From assembly GCA_030141605.1 (NCBI GenBank), contig JAQGDQ010001577.1, forward strand, positions 1-33,983: 33,983 nt of DNA, given 5' to 3'. Each line of letters starts with the position of its first letter. The first letter of the stretch is position 1. This DNA comes from Tubiluchus corallicola. Its lineage: Eukaryota > Priapulida > Priapulimorpha > Priapulimorphida > Tubiluchidae. Position numbers and translations under genes: made by a program. Of the stretch, positions 12,070 to 26,584 are shown piece after piece. The notes beneath the pieces are model-generated. The model ran no database searches. It was not told the DNA's origin and was given only the letters and a program-made list of their open reading frames with translations.

Positions 12070-12379
12070 CAGTGGTTCCCAAAGTAGGGGTAAATTACCC
12101 CCCGGGGGTAATATGGTTTTTTTGGGGGGGTAACGGGCACCCCTCTGAAAATTTTTAAAACTTCGCTCGGAATGCATTTTACGTAGTTTTCTTCTTGAAG
12201 AGACTGCCTCCGGCAGGCAACACTGTGTCATGGGGTCCATCACATAAATAATTTTGCTTGCTTGTGGCATATACGTGTGTTTACTTTTTGAGTTGGAGAA
12301 GTAGTACTAGGTGTGGGGTAATGGACACGACCGGGTTTCCCGATTTGGGTAACGGCCCGAGAAAGTTTGGGAACCACTG
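12070..12379. mobile_element. 310 bp non-autonomous hAT element with perfect target duplication
   Basis: The left end is CAGTGGTTCCCAAAGT and the right end is the inverted AAGTTTGGGAACCACTG, giving terminal inverted repeats of about 14-16 bp. The 8 bp CGTTAATT is present immediately before (12062-12069) and after (12380-12387) the element. An 8 bp duplication with CAGTGG-type ends is typical of the hAT superfamily. Removing the element restores the 78 bp repeat unit exactly, so the insertion post-dates array expansion. No transposase is present. A minus open frame (12064-12270) read through it is not a gene. Confidence 0.93.
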
Positions 12380-12536
12380 CGTTAATTCTAGTTTTGTATA
12401 AATTTTTAATATTACAAATTCACTAAAATGCATAATTTAAAATTTGAAATTAATAATAATCATGCCGTTATTTATGAAAAGAAATGACAGCAATCTCTGC
12501 TTAAATATGTAAAAATAATTAATGTCAATTATAATA

Positions 12537-13000
12537 AACAGTAAGTGATGTACAGTACACAGTGTACAACGTACAGTATGTGATGTACAGTACACATTGC
12601 ACAACATACAGTATGTGGTGTACAGTACACATTGCAGAACAGACAGTATGTGGTGTATAGTACACAGTATGCAACGTACAGTACACAGTGCACAACATAC
12701 AGTATGTGGTGTACAGTACACAGTGTGCAACGTACAGTACACAGTGCACAACATACAGTATGTGATGTACACTACAGAGTGCACAACCTACAGTATTTAG
12801 TGTACAGCACACAGTGTGCAACGTACAGTACACAGTGTACAATATACAGTACGTGATGTATAGTACTCAGTATGGAACGTACAGTACACAGTGTACAACA
12901 TACAGTATGTGATGTACAGTACACAGTGCACAAAACAGTATGTGATGTACAGCATACACAATGTACAACATACAGTACGTGATGTATAGTATATGTCAGC
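12537..13000. repeat. GTAC-rich palindromic tandem repeat (about 35 bp units)
   Basis: Irregular units of about 34-36 bp built from GTGTACAGTACACAGTG, CACAACATACAGTATGTG and relatives. The core GTGTACAGTACAC is a 13 bp palindrome around a central A, so each unit can form a small hairpin. Open frames on both strands here (Cys/Tyr/Thr/His-rich) are translation artefacts. Confidence 0.9.
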
Positions 13001-13888
13001 CAGAATGTATATCTACAACTCAGTCAGGCTCTACATATTTAGAATTCTACAATGTAAATCACATTCTACTTGGCTTCACACATCTCTAATGGCTTCACAA
13101 ACCAGCATATATGTGGCGACGTGAGAAAAGACATGATGCAAACGACCAGTACACGTGCGCGGAGGCGGCTACATCAAACAGAGAAAAGCTGAAAATTCTG
13201 CATCAGCAACAAACAGACATTTAAATACGGGGAAAAAAACTCGGGAGTTTCACGAAGCCAAGTAAACTTTATTCTGAAGTGAGTAAGATGTTAGTGTCAA
13301 TTACAGGTTTGGGAAGCTGAATGTAAAGGATATGGTTAATTAACAGGACGCTTTTAGAAGACTGCTTATATGCTGGAAGAATGATAAACTGTTAAGCTAA
13401 ATAATGGGCTAGGAATGATCTCGTAGGTGTTTACTTGTTTACTCAGCAAATGTTTGTTTGTCAACATGTCAAAGCTCAGTTTGACAAAGATTATTATTAC
13501 TACAGTAACAGAAGAAAGTTAATGTATGATAAAATAAAACAATGACGTTGAAACAAGCAAGCTAAGAAATGATTGCCTTGCTTGTATAGAAGATACAACA
13601 GAAAATAGGTAAAACTACGAGAAAGAACATTTCATTTCGAGTGCAGAACACCTGGCTTCATGTATTTATATCAACATGTGATAAATTTTGAGTCTAGCGG
13701 AGGCTGTCATCTCCTGAAAACATTTAAAGGGATGTTCTGTTGTTTAGAGATCTCTGATGCTTAGCGACTCATCAGAGGAAAGTGGTACTGAACTACAGGA
13801 AACGTTTTAAACAGGAAGTGAAGTGGCACGGAGCATTAGAGACATAGTGATTGCTGGAACAACTACTGTTTTGACTTGTCATCATAGC
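13001..13888. other. Unique AT-rich DNA, no gene seen
   Basis: No exon, RNA gene or element end recognised. Confidence 0.6.
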
Positions 13889-15210
13889 AAACTTCTTTAA
13901 TTTTAGAATTCTGTCTGCTCGATGTCTGCAATAGACTTCTTTAATTTTAGAATTCTGTCTGCTCGATGTCTGCAATAAACTTCTTTGTTTTTAGAATTCT
14001 GTCTGCTCAATGTCTGCAATAAACTTCTTTGTTTTTAGAATTCTGTCTGCTCAATGTCTGCAATAAACTTCTTTGTTTTTAGAATTCTGTCTGCTCAATG
14101 TCTGCAATAAACTTCTTTGTTTTTAGAATTATGTCTGCTCAGTGTCTGCAATAGACTTCTTTAATTTTAGAATTCTGTCTGCTCAATGTCTGCAATAAAC
14201 TTCTTTGTTTTTAGAATTATGTCTGCTCAGTGTCTGCAATAGACTTCTTTAATTTTAGAATTCTGTCTGCTCAATGTCTGCAATAAACTTCTTCGTTTTT
14301 AGAATTATGTCTGCTCAGTGTCTGCAATAGACTTCTTTAATTTTAGAATTCTGTCTGCTCAATGTCTGCAATAAACTTCTTTGTTTTTAGAATTATGTCT
14401 GCTCAGTGTCTGCAATAGACTTCTTTAATTTTAGAATTCTGTCTGCTCAATGTCTTCAATAAACTTCTTTGTTTTTAGAATTCTGTCTGCTCAATGTCTG
14501 CAATAAACTTCTTTGTTTTTAGAATTATGTCTGCTCGGTGTCTGCAATAGACTTCTTTAATTTTGGAATTCTGTCTGCTCAATGTCTGCAATAAACTTCT
14601 TTGTTTTTAGAATTATGTCTGCTCGGTGTCTGCAATAGACTTCTTTAATTTTAGAATTCTGTCTGCTCAATGTCTGCAATAAACTTCTTTGTTTTTAGAA
14701 TTATGTCTGCTCAGTGTCTGCAATAGACTTCTTTAATTTTAGAATTCTGTCTGCTCAATGTCTGCAATAAACTTCTTTGTTTTTAGAATTATGTCTGCTC
14801 AGTGTCTGCAATAGACTTCTTTAATTTTAGAATTCTGTCTGCTCAATGTCTGCAATAAACTTCTTTGTTTTTAGAATTCTGTCTGCTCAATGTCTGCAAT
14901 AGACTTCTTTAATTTTAGAATTCTGTCTGCTCAATGTCTGCAATAAACTGTTTTTATTTTACAATACTGTCTTACTCAATGTCTGCAATAGACTTCTTTT
15001 ACTTTAGAATTTTGTCTGATCAATGTCTGCAAGAGACTTCTTTTATTTTAGAATTCTGTCTGCTTAATGTCTGGAACAAACTTCTTTTATTTTAGAATTC
15101 TGCCTTACTCAATGTCTGCAAGAGACTACTTTTATTTTAGAATTCTGCCTTACTCAATGTCTGCAAGAGACTACTTTTATTTTAGAATTCTGTCTGTTCA
15201 ATGTCAGCAA
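13889..15210. repeat. 44 bp minisatellite with an 88 bp higher-order pattern
   Basis: About 30 copies of a 44 bp unit. From about 14100 to 14940 two variants mostly alternate: one with AACTTCTTTGTTTTTAGAA and ATGTCTGCTC(A/G)GTG, the other with GACTTCTTTAATTTTAGAA and CTGTCTGCTCAATG. This gives an 88 bp dimer repeated about eight to nine times, interrupted by a few same-type neighbours (for example near 14450-14520). Units before 14100 are mostly one type. Units after 14940 are degenerate, as expected at an array edge. Confidence 0.96.
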
Positions 15211-15588
15211 TGCATCTAATGGCCATGAAATGCTTGGACAATGGTACGAAGAGCCTTAAGAAGAGAAGGCTAACCTTTTCAACATCACTTTCACTTCGTT
15301 ACTCCCTCTTATTTCACCACGAAAAAGGTTAAGTTTATAGATAAGCCAACGTGTTTCTATAGTAATTACTGATGAACTACAAAAATTTCTTTGCGTTTCA
15401 TTTGTTCAGTGATTCTTGACTAACGAGAGTCTCTGTCAACATTGTATTTGTTCAGTGATTTTTCTGATATCAACTTTAGTTAGTATTACTTTTATTTGGT
15501 CATTTTTGATGTACTAGCATAGAATTTGCTCTAGGGTTTCAGCAAAGAGCTTCTCAATGAAAGCTGAAAAATGAAAGTTCCATCAAAG
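15211..15588. other. Unique DNA between arrays, no gene seen
   Basis: TTCAGTGATT occurs twice (about 15403 and 15450). Nothing else recognised. Confidence 0.55.
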
Positions 15589-17636
<2,048 letters not shown>

Positions 17637-18236
17637 AGGAAAGGTCAACCTTTTTAGGAGGTTAGACTTATATCAGTGTTAGCGAAAAATGTTAGGAGAA
17701 TTTAGTAATAAAACTGCAATAATCGCTTCGTGTAACTAGTAAAATCACTTTAATAAAGTCGCGATCACTCTATGCTTGAGCGCTCCCATTTTCAATGCCC
17801 ATTCTTCCTCCAATGACGTCATTCGCCTTGCAGAAAAGTAGCGCACTGTCAATCCAAAGTATAAGTATTTACAAAAGCATTACATAGCTAATGTTGTAAT
17901 ATTCTTGCGTGAACATTAGGTAAGCTGCAGAAGTTTGAATTAGTTTAAGCAGGGCGCGTTTACGGAAAGTCACGATGCGCTTACGAAAAGTTACGAAGTC
18001 TCCCAATTACGTCATGATTTTCAAGTGAATGGAGGAAACCACCGCACCTGAAAATTTCTATTCAGAGACAGTTCTTTGCAAATTTCTTTGTTATATTTTT
18101 CCAAGTGTAAGTGATAACAGTTATAAACCCAATATACCGAGTGATTTGTTCTTTCCTTTAGCACACTACAAACAGTTTAAGTGATAACAGTTATAAACTC
18201 AACATACCGAGTGATTTGTTCTTTCCTTTAAAAAAA
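17637..18236 (+). repeat. Dispersed repeat family, copy 1 (carries TGACGTCA)
   Basis: Shares long stretches with 33015-33746, including GCGAAAAATGTTA, CGTGTAACTAGTAAAATCAC, TGACGTCATTCG, GCGCACTGTCAATC, ACGATGCGCTTACGAAAAG and GAGTGATTTGTTCTTTCCTT. The tail holds a tandem duplication of about 72 bp (GTTTAAGTGATAACAGTTAT blocks, about 18105-18235). No coding capacity and no clear inverted ends were found, so the class is unknown. Confidence 0.8.
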
Positions 18237-18724
18237 TGTGTCAATTTGATACAGCACTAGTAAGAAATTGCCATGTTCTACGCCACGTCTACGCAACATT
18301 ATCAAAGCAACAGCAAAGCAACATTAATTAGCCATCACATTAATTTTGTGAAATTGAACACAAAATCCGCAAATTATGCAAAGCAGCTCTAATATTTTAT
18401 GCTGAATTAATATTCCACCGTAAAATTAGGCTAATTAAATTTCTTCTGCTTGTATGTTTAATGGCAGCTGAAGAAAATGAAACCGCCTGGTGGCAATTTA
18501 CAGAAATCAGAGATGGTTAGTAATCTAACTAAGCTAGAAAAATGTGTTAAGACTAATTAATGACTAACTATAAATATCCTACACCAGCGAACTAATTAAT
18601 CACAGTGTAAATCACAGTACTGATGGCTAATACTGTGCAGTGCAATTCCTTTGAATTAGTCATTGACCACTGGCCAGTCTGCAATAGTTTTGTCTTATAA
18701 ATCTTCGAACAACAAAAAAGTGTT
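18237..18724. other. Unique AT-rich DNA, no gene seen
   Basis: No exon or element ends recognised; leads directly into the 52 bp array. Confidence 0.55.
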
Positions 18725-20937
18725 TTGTTGCTGTTGTTATTACTATTGTTATTGTTGTCCCTGGTATACATGTACATGGCTCACTGTTGTTATTACTATT
18801 GTTATTGTTGTCCTGGTATACATGTACATGGCTCACTGTTGTTATTACTATTGTTATTGTTGTCCTGGTATACATGTACATGGCTCACTGTTGTTATTAC
18901 TATTGTTATTGTTGTCCTGGTATACATGTATATGGGTCGCTGTTGTTATTACTATTGTTATTGTTGTCCTGGTATACATGTATATGGGTCACTGTTGTTA
19001 TTACTATTGTCATTGTTGTCCTGGTATACATGTACACAGGTCGCTGATGTTATTACTATTATTATTGTTGTCCTGGTATGCATGTGCATGGCTCACTGTT
19101 GTTATTACTATTGTCATTGTTGTCCTAGTATACATGTACATGGGTCGCTGTTGTTATTACTATTGTTATTGTTGTCCTAGTATACATGTACATGGCTCAC
19201 TGTTGTTATTACTATTGTTACTGTTGTCCTGGTATACATCTACATGGCTCACTGTTGTTATTACTATTGTTACTGTTGTCCTGGTATACATGTACATGGC
19301 TCGCTGTTGTTATTAGTATTGTTACTGTTGTCCTGGTATACATGTACAAGGCTCGCTATTGTTATTACTATTGTTACTGTTGTCCTGGTATACATGTACA
19401 TGGCTCGCTGTTGTTATTACTATTGTTACTGTTGTCCTGGTATACATCTACATGGCTCGCTGTTGTTATTACTATTGTTATTGTTGTCCTGGTATACATC
19501 TACATGGGTCACTGTTGTTATTACTATTGTTATTGTTGTCCTGGTATACATGTACATGGCTCACTGTTGTTATTACTATTGTTATTGTTGTCCTAGTATA
19601 CATGTACATGGGTCGCTGTTGTTATTACTATTGTTATTGTTGTCCTAGTATACATGTACATGGCTCACTGTTGTTATTACTATTGTTATTGTTGTCCTGG
19701 TATACATGTACATGGCTCGCTGATGTTATTACTATTATTATTGTTGTCCTGGTATACATGTACATGGCTCACTGTTGTTATTACTATTGTTACTGTTGTC
19801 CTGGTATACATGTACATGGCTCGCTGTTGTTATTACTATTGTTACTGTTGTCCTGGTATACATGTACATGGCTCGCTGTTGTTATTACTATTGTTACTGT
19901 TGTCCTGGTATACATCTACATGGCTCGCTGTTGTTATTACTATTGTTACTGTTGTCCTGGTATACATCTACATGGCTCACTGTTGTTATTACTATTGTTA
20001 TTGTTGTCCTGGTATACATCTACATGGCTCACTGTTGTTATTACTATTGTTATTGTTGTCCTGGTATACATGTACATGGCTCGCTTGTTATTATTATTAT
20101 TGTTGCATGTACATGCTCTGTTGTTATTACTATTGTACTGTTGTCTGGTATACATCTACATCTTGTTTTTTACTTTGTTACTGTTGTCCTGGTATACATG
20201 TACATGGCTCACTGTTGTTATTACTATTGTTACTGTTGTCCTGGTATACATGTACATGGCTCACTGTTGTTATTACTATTGTTACTGTTGTCCTGGTATA
20301 CATCTACATGGCTCACTGTTGTTATTACTATTGTTACTGTTGTCCTGGTATACATGTACATGGCTCACTGTTGTTATTACTATTGTTATTGTTGTCCTGG
20401 TATACATCTACATGGCTCACTGTTGTTATTACTATTGTTACTGTTGTCCTGGTATACATCTACACGGCTCACTGTTGTTATTACTATTGTTACTGTTGTC
20501 CTGGTATACATGTACATGGCTCACTGTTGTTATTACTATTGTTACTGTTGTCCTGGTATACATGTACATGGCTCACTGTTGTTATTACTATTGTTACTGT
20601 TGTCCTGGTATACATCTACATGGCTCACTGTTGTTATTACTATTGTTACTGTTGTCCTGGTATACATGTACATGGCTCACTGTTGTTATTACTATTGTTA
20701 TTGTTGTCCTGGTATACATCTACACGGCTCACTGTTGTTATTACTATTGTTACTGTTGTCCTGGTATACATCTACACGGCTCACTGTTGTTATTACTATT
20801 GTTACTGTTGTCCTGGTATACATGTACATGGCTCACTGTTGTTATTACTATTGTTACTGTTGTCCTGGTATTCATCTACATGGCTCGCTGTTGTTATAAC
20901 TATTGTTATTGTTGTCCTGGTATACATCTACATGGGT
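18725..20937. repeat. 52 bp minisatellite, about 42 copies
   Basis: Unit of 52 bp: TGTTGTTATTACTATTGTTA, TTGTTGTCCTGG, TATACATGTACATGGCTCAC. Variants are TTATTG/TTACTG, TGTACA/TCTACA, GGCTC/GGGTC and CAC/CGC. TTATTG dominates the left 450 bp and TTACTG the right half, showing local homogenisation. Units at about 20085-20190 are shortened and decayed, between well-conserved copies. All three plus frames are open for hundreds of codons (up to 533), which is purely a repeat effect. Each unit contains the palindrome CATGTACATG. Confidence 0.98.
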
Positions 20938-21529
20938 ATGTACAAAACGACAATAAATAGATCCTAATTTTTTAAAAATCATGCAGCAATGATAAAAACG
21001 TAGACATGGCGGAAAAAATAAGGGCACAAATAGATTTTCCAAGAACAAAAGGAAAATGGCAGATTGTAAATATAGCAGTCTCCTGTAAACCAAGCATACT
21101 TAGCTTTGCCATTTTAAAATTAGTGCTGTTGTAGTGGCTGTTCTCGGAAACCCCCTAAGTTTTAGCAATCAGAAAAATTCAGAGATTGCAAAAGAATTTA
21201 CGGTACAATGGAATTTAAATCCTGGTCATAAAAAATCGGCTTGAACGACGGGCATAATTTTTCCCGAGAGACATTCTCCAAGCAAAGTGTTCATGATGTT
21301 GCAGTGTTCATGATGTTGCAGTGAGAAGAGCAACAAGAGTTACTTAGAAGATGAGATTAATTACATGTGCAAATACTAAACAGCATTAATCCAGCATTTA
21401 TCAAATGAGCATGTGCACTTTTGTGAGAAATGTTAACGATGTCAAATGTGTAGAACACCTGATCAGCCACACGACAATAACTCCACAAAACACAGAGAAA
21501 GATCAAAAGTGTGTGATGTCATTGTTTCA
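20938..21529. other. Unique DNA, no gene seen
   Basis: GTTCATGATGTTGCAGTG is duplicated in tandem near 21289-21322. Nothing else recognised. Confidence 0.55.
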
Positions 21530-22650
21530 AGCCCGTGTGTTGAATGTGATGTTAATCAATGGAGTGTGATGTGATTGTGCGAGCCTGTTTGTTGAGTGTG
21601 ATGTTAATCACAACAGTGTGACGTGATTGTGCAAAAATATGTGTTGAATGTGATGTTAATCAATGGAGTGTGATGTGATTGTGCAAGCCTGTTTGTTGAG
21701 TGCGATGTTAATCAAAAGTGTGATGTGATTGTGCAAGCCTGTGTGTTGAATGTGATGTTAATCAATGGAGTGTGATGTGATTGTGCAAGCCTGTGTGTTC
21801 AATGTGATGTTAATCAATGGAGTGTGATGTGATTGTGCAAGCCTGTGTGTTGAATGTGATGTTAATCAATGGAGTGTGATGTGATTGTGCAAGCCTGTGT
21901 GTTGAACTGATTTAAATACTGTGATGCAATTGTGCAAGCCTGTTTGTTGAGTGTGATGTTAATCAAAAGTGTGATGTGATTGTGCAAGCCTGTGTGTTGA
22001 ATGTGATGTTAATCAATGGAGTGTGATGTGATTGTGCAAGCCTGTTTGTTGAACTGATTTAAATACTGTGATGCAATTGTGCAAGCCTGTTTGTTGAGTG
22101 TGATGTGATTGTGCAAGCCTGTGTGTTGAATGTGATGTTAATCAATGGAGTGTGATGTGATTGTGCAAACCTGTGTGTTCAATGTGATGTTAATCAATGG
22201 AGTATGATGTGATTGTGCAAGCCTGTTTGTTGAATGTGATGTTAATCAATGGAGTGTGATGTGATTGTGCAAGCCTGTGTGTTGAATGTGATGTTAATCA
22301 ATGGAGTGTGATGTGATTGTGCAAACCTGTGTGTTCAATGTGATGTTAATCAATGGAGTATGATGTGATTGTGCAAGCCTGTGTGTTGAATGTGATGTTA
22401 ATCAATGGAGTGTGATGTGATTGTGCAAGCCCGTGTGTTGAATGTGATGTTAATCAATGGAGTGTGATGCGATTGTGCAAGCATGTGCATTGAATCTGAT
22501 GTTAATCAATGGAGTGTGATGCGATTGTGCAAGCCTGTTTGTTGAATGTGATGTTAATCAATGGAGTGTGATGCGATTGTGCAAGCATGTGCATTGAATG
22601 TGATGTTAATCAATGGAGTGTGATGCGATTGTGCAAGCCTGTGTGTTAAA
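21530..22650. repeat. Second 52 bp minisatellite, unrelated sequence, about 21 copies
   Basis: Unit: GTGTGTTGAATGTGATGTTA, ATCAATGGAGTGTGATGTGA, TTGTGCAAGCCT (52 bp). Shortened variants with GAACTGATTTAAATACTGTG occur twice (about 21902 and 22049), each followed by TGCAATTGTGCAAGCCTGTT, which indicates a duplicated multi-unit block. The right end drifts to GCGATTGTGCAAGCATGTGC. Confidence 0.97.
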
Positions 22651-25044
22651 TATGATGTGCACATAAGTGACAAAGCCAAAAAAGCCATGCAAAACATGTG
22701 AGTTTCTGTGCTACTTTCTTTAACTATTCTCGTAAGAATGCCATTAAGTTCAGAAGACAACTTGCAACATCTCATTTTACATTCCTACTGTTCTTTGCAC
22801 TCAAGGAAAACCTGGGTAATGGATAATTACAGTATTTACATAAACACTTAGCACCTGTAAACGGTAGAGGCACAACTAGATATGATTACACACCATGGAA
22901 TTGAAGCAGCAGTGCATCATTAAGTCTATTAGCAGTTCAGCAGCAATTAATACCCACAGGGGTGACTGTTCGACTATTAACTGTACTCATGGAACAGTTG
23001 AGGACTCTATTCAAGCCTTGTTTGATGCCTGAGGTGGATATGTAATTCACTAAATATAAAATGTGTATAATCTTTTCTATAGCCTTGACCTATCCTTTAT
23101 GCGTCTATTGTGACTGTCTTAAAAGTTTAGATTACCACAGGTGATTTGTTTAGATATCTAAAACAAAATTGGGCCCAATCTTAAACTGTAGATCAAAACA
23201 ATCTGCTCTCCGAAATACTAAAAGGAAGCATATTAATTCTTCAAAAATGACTCACGTGAAAAATTACCACACAATTGATCGCAATTTCGAATTCTCCCCC
23301 ACTAGCACCTGTATTTCGGAAATGCATTGCACAAAAAACAGGCGCTGAACCTCACAGTTCAGATTTGTTAGTTTGTGACGAACTACACGCGTTTGACAGT
23401 TCATGCGTGAGCGCAGCCGTAAACTTAAAATTTGAAATTATATCTTAAAACTTGCCGAGTTTTTGTAAAACACACTGAATATCTCACAATGTACTCCAAT
23501 TGTTTCTTTTGCAAACACGTGGAATGTTTTGGTTGTTGAAAATTATGTTAGTTTGTGATGTCATGAATAGTTGGACTTGCTGTCCTTTAACTAAGACCTT
23601 TAATTTTAAATTTTTAACGAATTCCCCTTCATCCACACGCGTCTGGGTACACAAGATTCCTCTTTGGATGACCAGGTTTTCAATCAACAATTACAATGAT
23701 ATGATAGTTATGATCACAGCTGGGACTACCCAAAGCACCATCACAGAATGAAGCCAAGTCAAACAATGCCTTAGACCATGTCACCAGAGACGCATTCCAT
23801 GAAGCCATTTCAGCAAATTAACGAATAACAAAGGCGGCGTTTGGCTGGCAACACTAGCTGAGCTGTTTGCATTACGTACTGGGGGGGGGGGGGTGAGAGA
23901 GGCGTGCAGTAGACAATAATGCAGAATATTTCCATTTTAGTAACTAAGCCTGCTGGTTTTCAGCACTACAATTGGCTTTGAGGAATTCAGTCATTTGTAA
24001 AAAATGGTCTATTTGACGCCTGTTATAAATATTTGGTCTTTTGGCACCAAAGTTGCGCTTGAAAACCATGAACAACAGAGTCATTGCTACCATTTTCTGC
24101 TTATAATTATTTCAGGTCTCACATCTATGCCTATAATCACTATATCGAGCATCCATTGACACGTTTTGGCAGTTTTGCCAGATTTTAAGTAATGTGGAGC
24201 AAAATTATTAGGGCAAATCTACCCTAATGAATATTACGGTTGCTTAATGCAGAGTGAAGCTAATTTGTTTAACAACGGGACTAGCCTATTCCGAAGTTGA
24301 CTAGCCCCGATCTTTAGGTGTTACATATTCTTGCATAATAGCGAACAACAGGGCTTGCTTACAGATTGAACCTGCCTATTTACAACCTCAGGTAACGTCC
24401 ATAAACTACTCCAGCAAGCTGACAGTGTAGGTAAATTCATCCCTGAGGTCACAACGGAGATAAATGTACAAGCTTATCTAGATGTAGGCTAAATTATTCA
24501 GTAATCCAGAAATTGCTAAAAGTGCCATGATTCACCATAATCCCTCGGATTTAACTGATTTAACCAAAGTTTGATCAGGTAAAGGTAGGATATGCAAAGT
24601 ACAATCAGCGTTCGGCGCACAGGTAAACCCTTTCATGTTTCACAGATCAAAGAGATGCCGACCAGGTGAGCTTTAACATGAGATAACTGAGAATATTGAC
24701 GGTTTAGGATGATCAACAAACGCAACTGTAGAGGCACACAATTAGGGCACACAAAACACCCCAAAAACATCGTTTTATAATGTTACATTTCTAAATAAGA
24801 CCAGCAGTGCAATATTATAGCATATTTTGTCTATTGCAATGCAATTAGCCCAACGAAACCACACATCACAGTAACTGTTACACGACACGTATGTTATAAC
24901 AGATGATGATGGTCTAGCAAAATGTGAAAAAAGAATAGTACAGACAATGTACCACTAGTATAACACACTGTAACAAAATACAGTAAGGTGTGGAACAGTA
25001 CGATGCAGTGCAATGTCTTGCAGTGCATGACAACAGAGCACAGT
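22651..25044. other. Unique DNA, 2.4 kb, no gene seen
   Basis: Longest repeat-free stretch of the window. It contains a G run of 13 at about 23881. Overlapping plus and minus open frames near 23484-23751 have no family signature. I searched by eye for C2-domain exon motifs of a NEDD4-type ligase on the minus strand and found none. Confidence 0.5.
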
Positions 25045-25160
25045 ACTAGGGGAGTACAATACACTACAATACAGTACAGTACGGTACAGTACAGTATGGT
25101 AAAATGAAGTACAGTACAACACAGAACAGTACAGTACAACACAGAACAGTACACTACAGT
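25045..25160. repeat. Short ACAGTACAGT-type simple repeat
   Basis: Irregular ACAGTACAGTAC and ACAACACAGAACAGTAC blocks over about 110 bp. The motif resembles the GTAC-rich array at 12537-13000, but the unit order differs. Opposite-strand Cys/Tyr-rich frames are artefacts. Confidence 0.8.
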
Positions 25161-25867
25161 AGTGCAGCACAGTCTGAACAATAATGGTTGTAGTTTGCAA
25201 ATTACAAAGTCTACTCGTCACCTCTTTACAAAATGCAAAATATCCAAAAAGACTAATGGCATATTAATGCTTAAACGTAAGATAAAAAGTCAATTTGTTG
25301 AAGGAAGGCAAGACACAACAATGCAACTGTTTAGCAACACAAGTTTGAATATAAAATATACAGTGTTTTCAATGACTTGCACTGCAGCCATGATGTGCAT
25401 TCTGATTAGAAACAGACGGAGAAAATCATTCTACATTCTACAACATCGCATCACAAAAAGTTGTCATGTTTTGAGGCAGCTAAACATTTTCTAACCAATA
25501 TTGTTTTTCTTTTCGTGCAAAACTTACACAAGCTTAGAAAAGCTTTAGATGACATGAAAGCATCCTCTTTACACGTGAGAAGCAGAAAGGTGACGTCACT
25601 AGCAGTTTGCTCTTCTGAGACTGAGAGAGAGGGGGGGGGAGAGCTGCGTGAGAAGTATAATCACACTGAAATATAGAACGAAGCAAGGTCGGCAGGGACA
25701 TTTCCATTTAAACCCCCTAAGATTGTACAGTAATAGTAATTGATGGGCTGACAATCTAATGGAATCTTGTACTGAATTGCAGTCATTTTGCTGAGGTGCT
25801 GCCAGGAATGATTAATCCTACACCTGAATGGACTTAGGTGCTCGTTTAATTAGGTCTTGAGGACTGT
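25161..25867. other. Unique DNA, no supported gene
   Basis: A plus frame at 25162-25494 (110 codons) starts inside the repeat edge and has no recognisable domain or codon pattern. A GAGAGAGAGGGGGGGGGAGAG purine run lies near 25622. Confidence 0.5.
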
Positions 25868-26249
25868 TTGTGGGTCTTGGGGCGTACTAACATGCCGTGT
25901 GAAACAAAGCAAAAGGGAAGGCCTTGGGGCGTACTAACATGCCGTGTGAAACAAAGCAAAAGGGAAGGTCTTGGGGCGTACTAACATGCCGTGTGAAACA
26001 AAGCAAAAGGGAAGGTCTTGGGGCGTACTAACATGCCGTATGAAACAAAGCAAAAGGGAAGGCCTTGGGGCGTACTAACATGCCGTGTGAAACAAAGCAA
26101 AAGGGAAGGCCTTGAGGCATACTAACATGCCGTGTGAAAAAAAGCAAAAGGGAAGGTCTTGGGGCGTACTAACATGCCGTGTGAAATAAAGCAAAAGGGA
26201 AGGCCTTGGGGCGTACTAACATGCCGTGTGAAACAAAGCAAAAGGGAAG
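25868..26249. repeat. 47 bp tandem repeat, eight near-identical copies
   Basis: Unit of 47 bp: GTCTTGGGGCGTACTAACAT, GCCGTGTGAAACAAAGCAAA, AGGGAAG. Only single-base variants are seen (GTCTTGG/GCCTTGG, one GAGGCATAC, one GTATGAAAC, AAAAAAAG/AATAAAG). High identity points to recent expansion. Confidence 0.97.
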
Positions 26250-26584
26250 TCCCAAATTTAAAAAAATTCTACTCTTTCAGAAAGAATATCAGATGGAAAA
26301 ATCAGTGATTTGCACATGCTTCACCTTTGGCTAATTAATAACTAATTATTTTAACTAATTAGTCTGGTGCAGTACTGTTTGTTACATTTGTATTAAACCT
26401 TCCTAGGAGAAACAATACTGCATTTGTAGGTGGAGCAGCAAGCAGTTAATAAAAAGTGTTCACAGAAAGCCAACATTACAGGTAATAAGAGTCGTTTGTG
26501 TCAGAAAAGGGCAAACACCTTGGGCTCAGAAAGAAGCCAGGCAGTGCATATAGTCACAAAAGCACAGCCATGCACATATATCAT
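26250..26584. other. Unique AT-rich DNA, no gene seen
   Basis: A short AT-rich block with TAATTAATAACTAATTA near 26333, then degenerate edge of the following array. Confidence 0.5.

Noticed and set aside
12064-12270. 68-codon minus-strand frame that might be a transposase piece
   Set aside because: It lies within the non-autonomous hAT element and includes its terminal repeat; no transposase motif is visible.
19359-20960. 533-codon open frame and other frames of up to 437 codons on the plus strand
   Set aside because: Pure translation of the 52 bp array. All three frames are open, frames cycle through the same three peptides, and there is no start context or homology.
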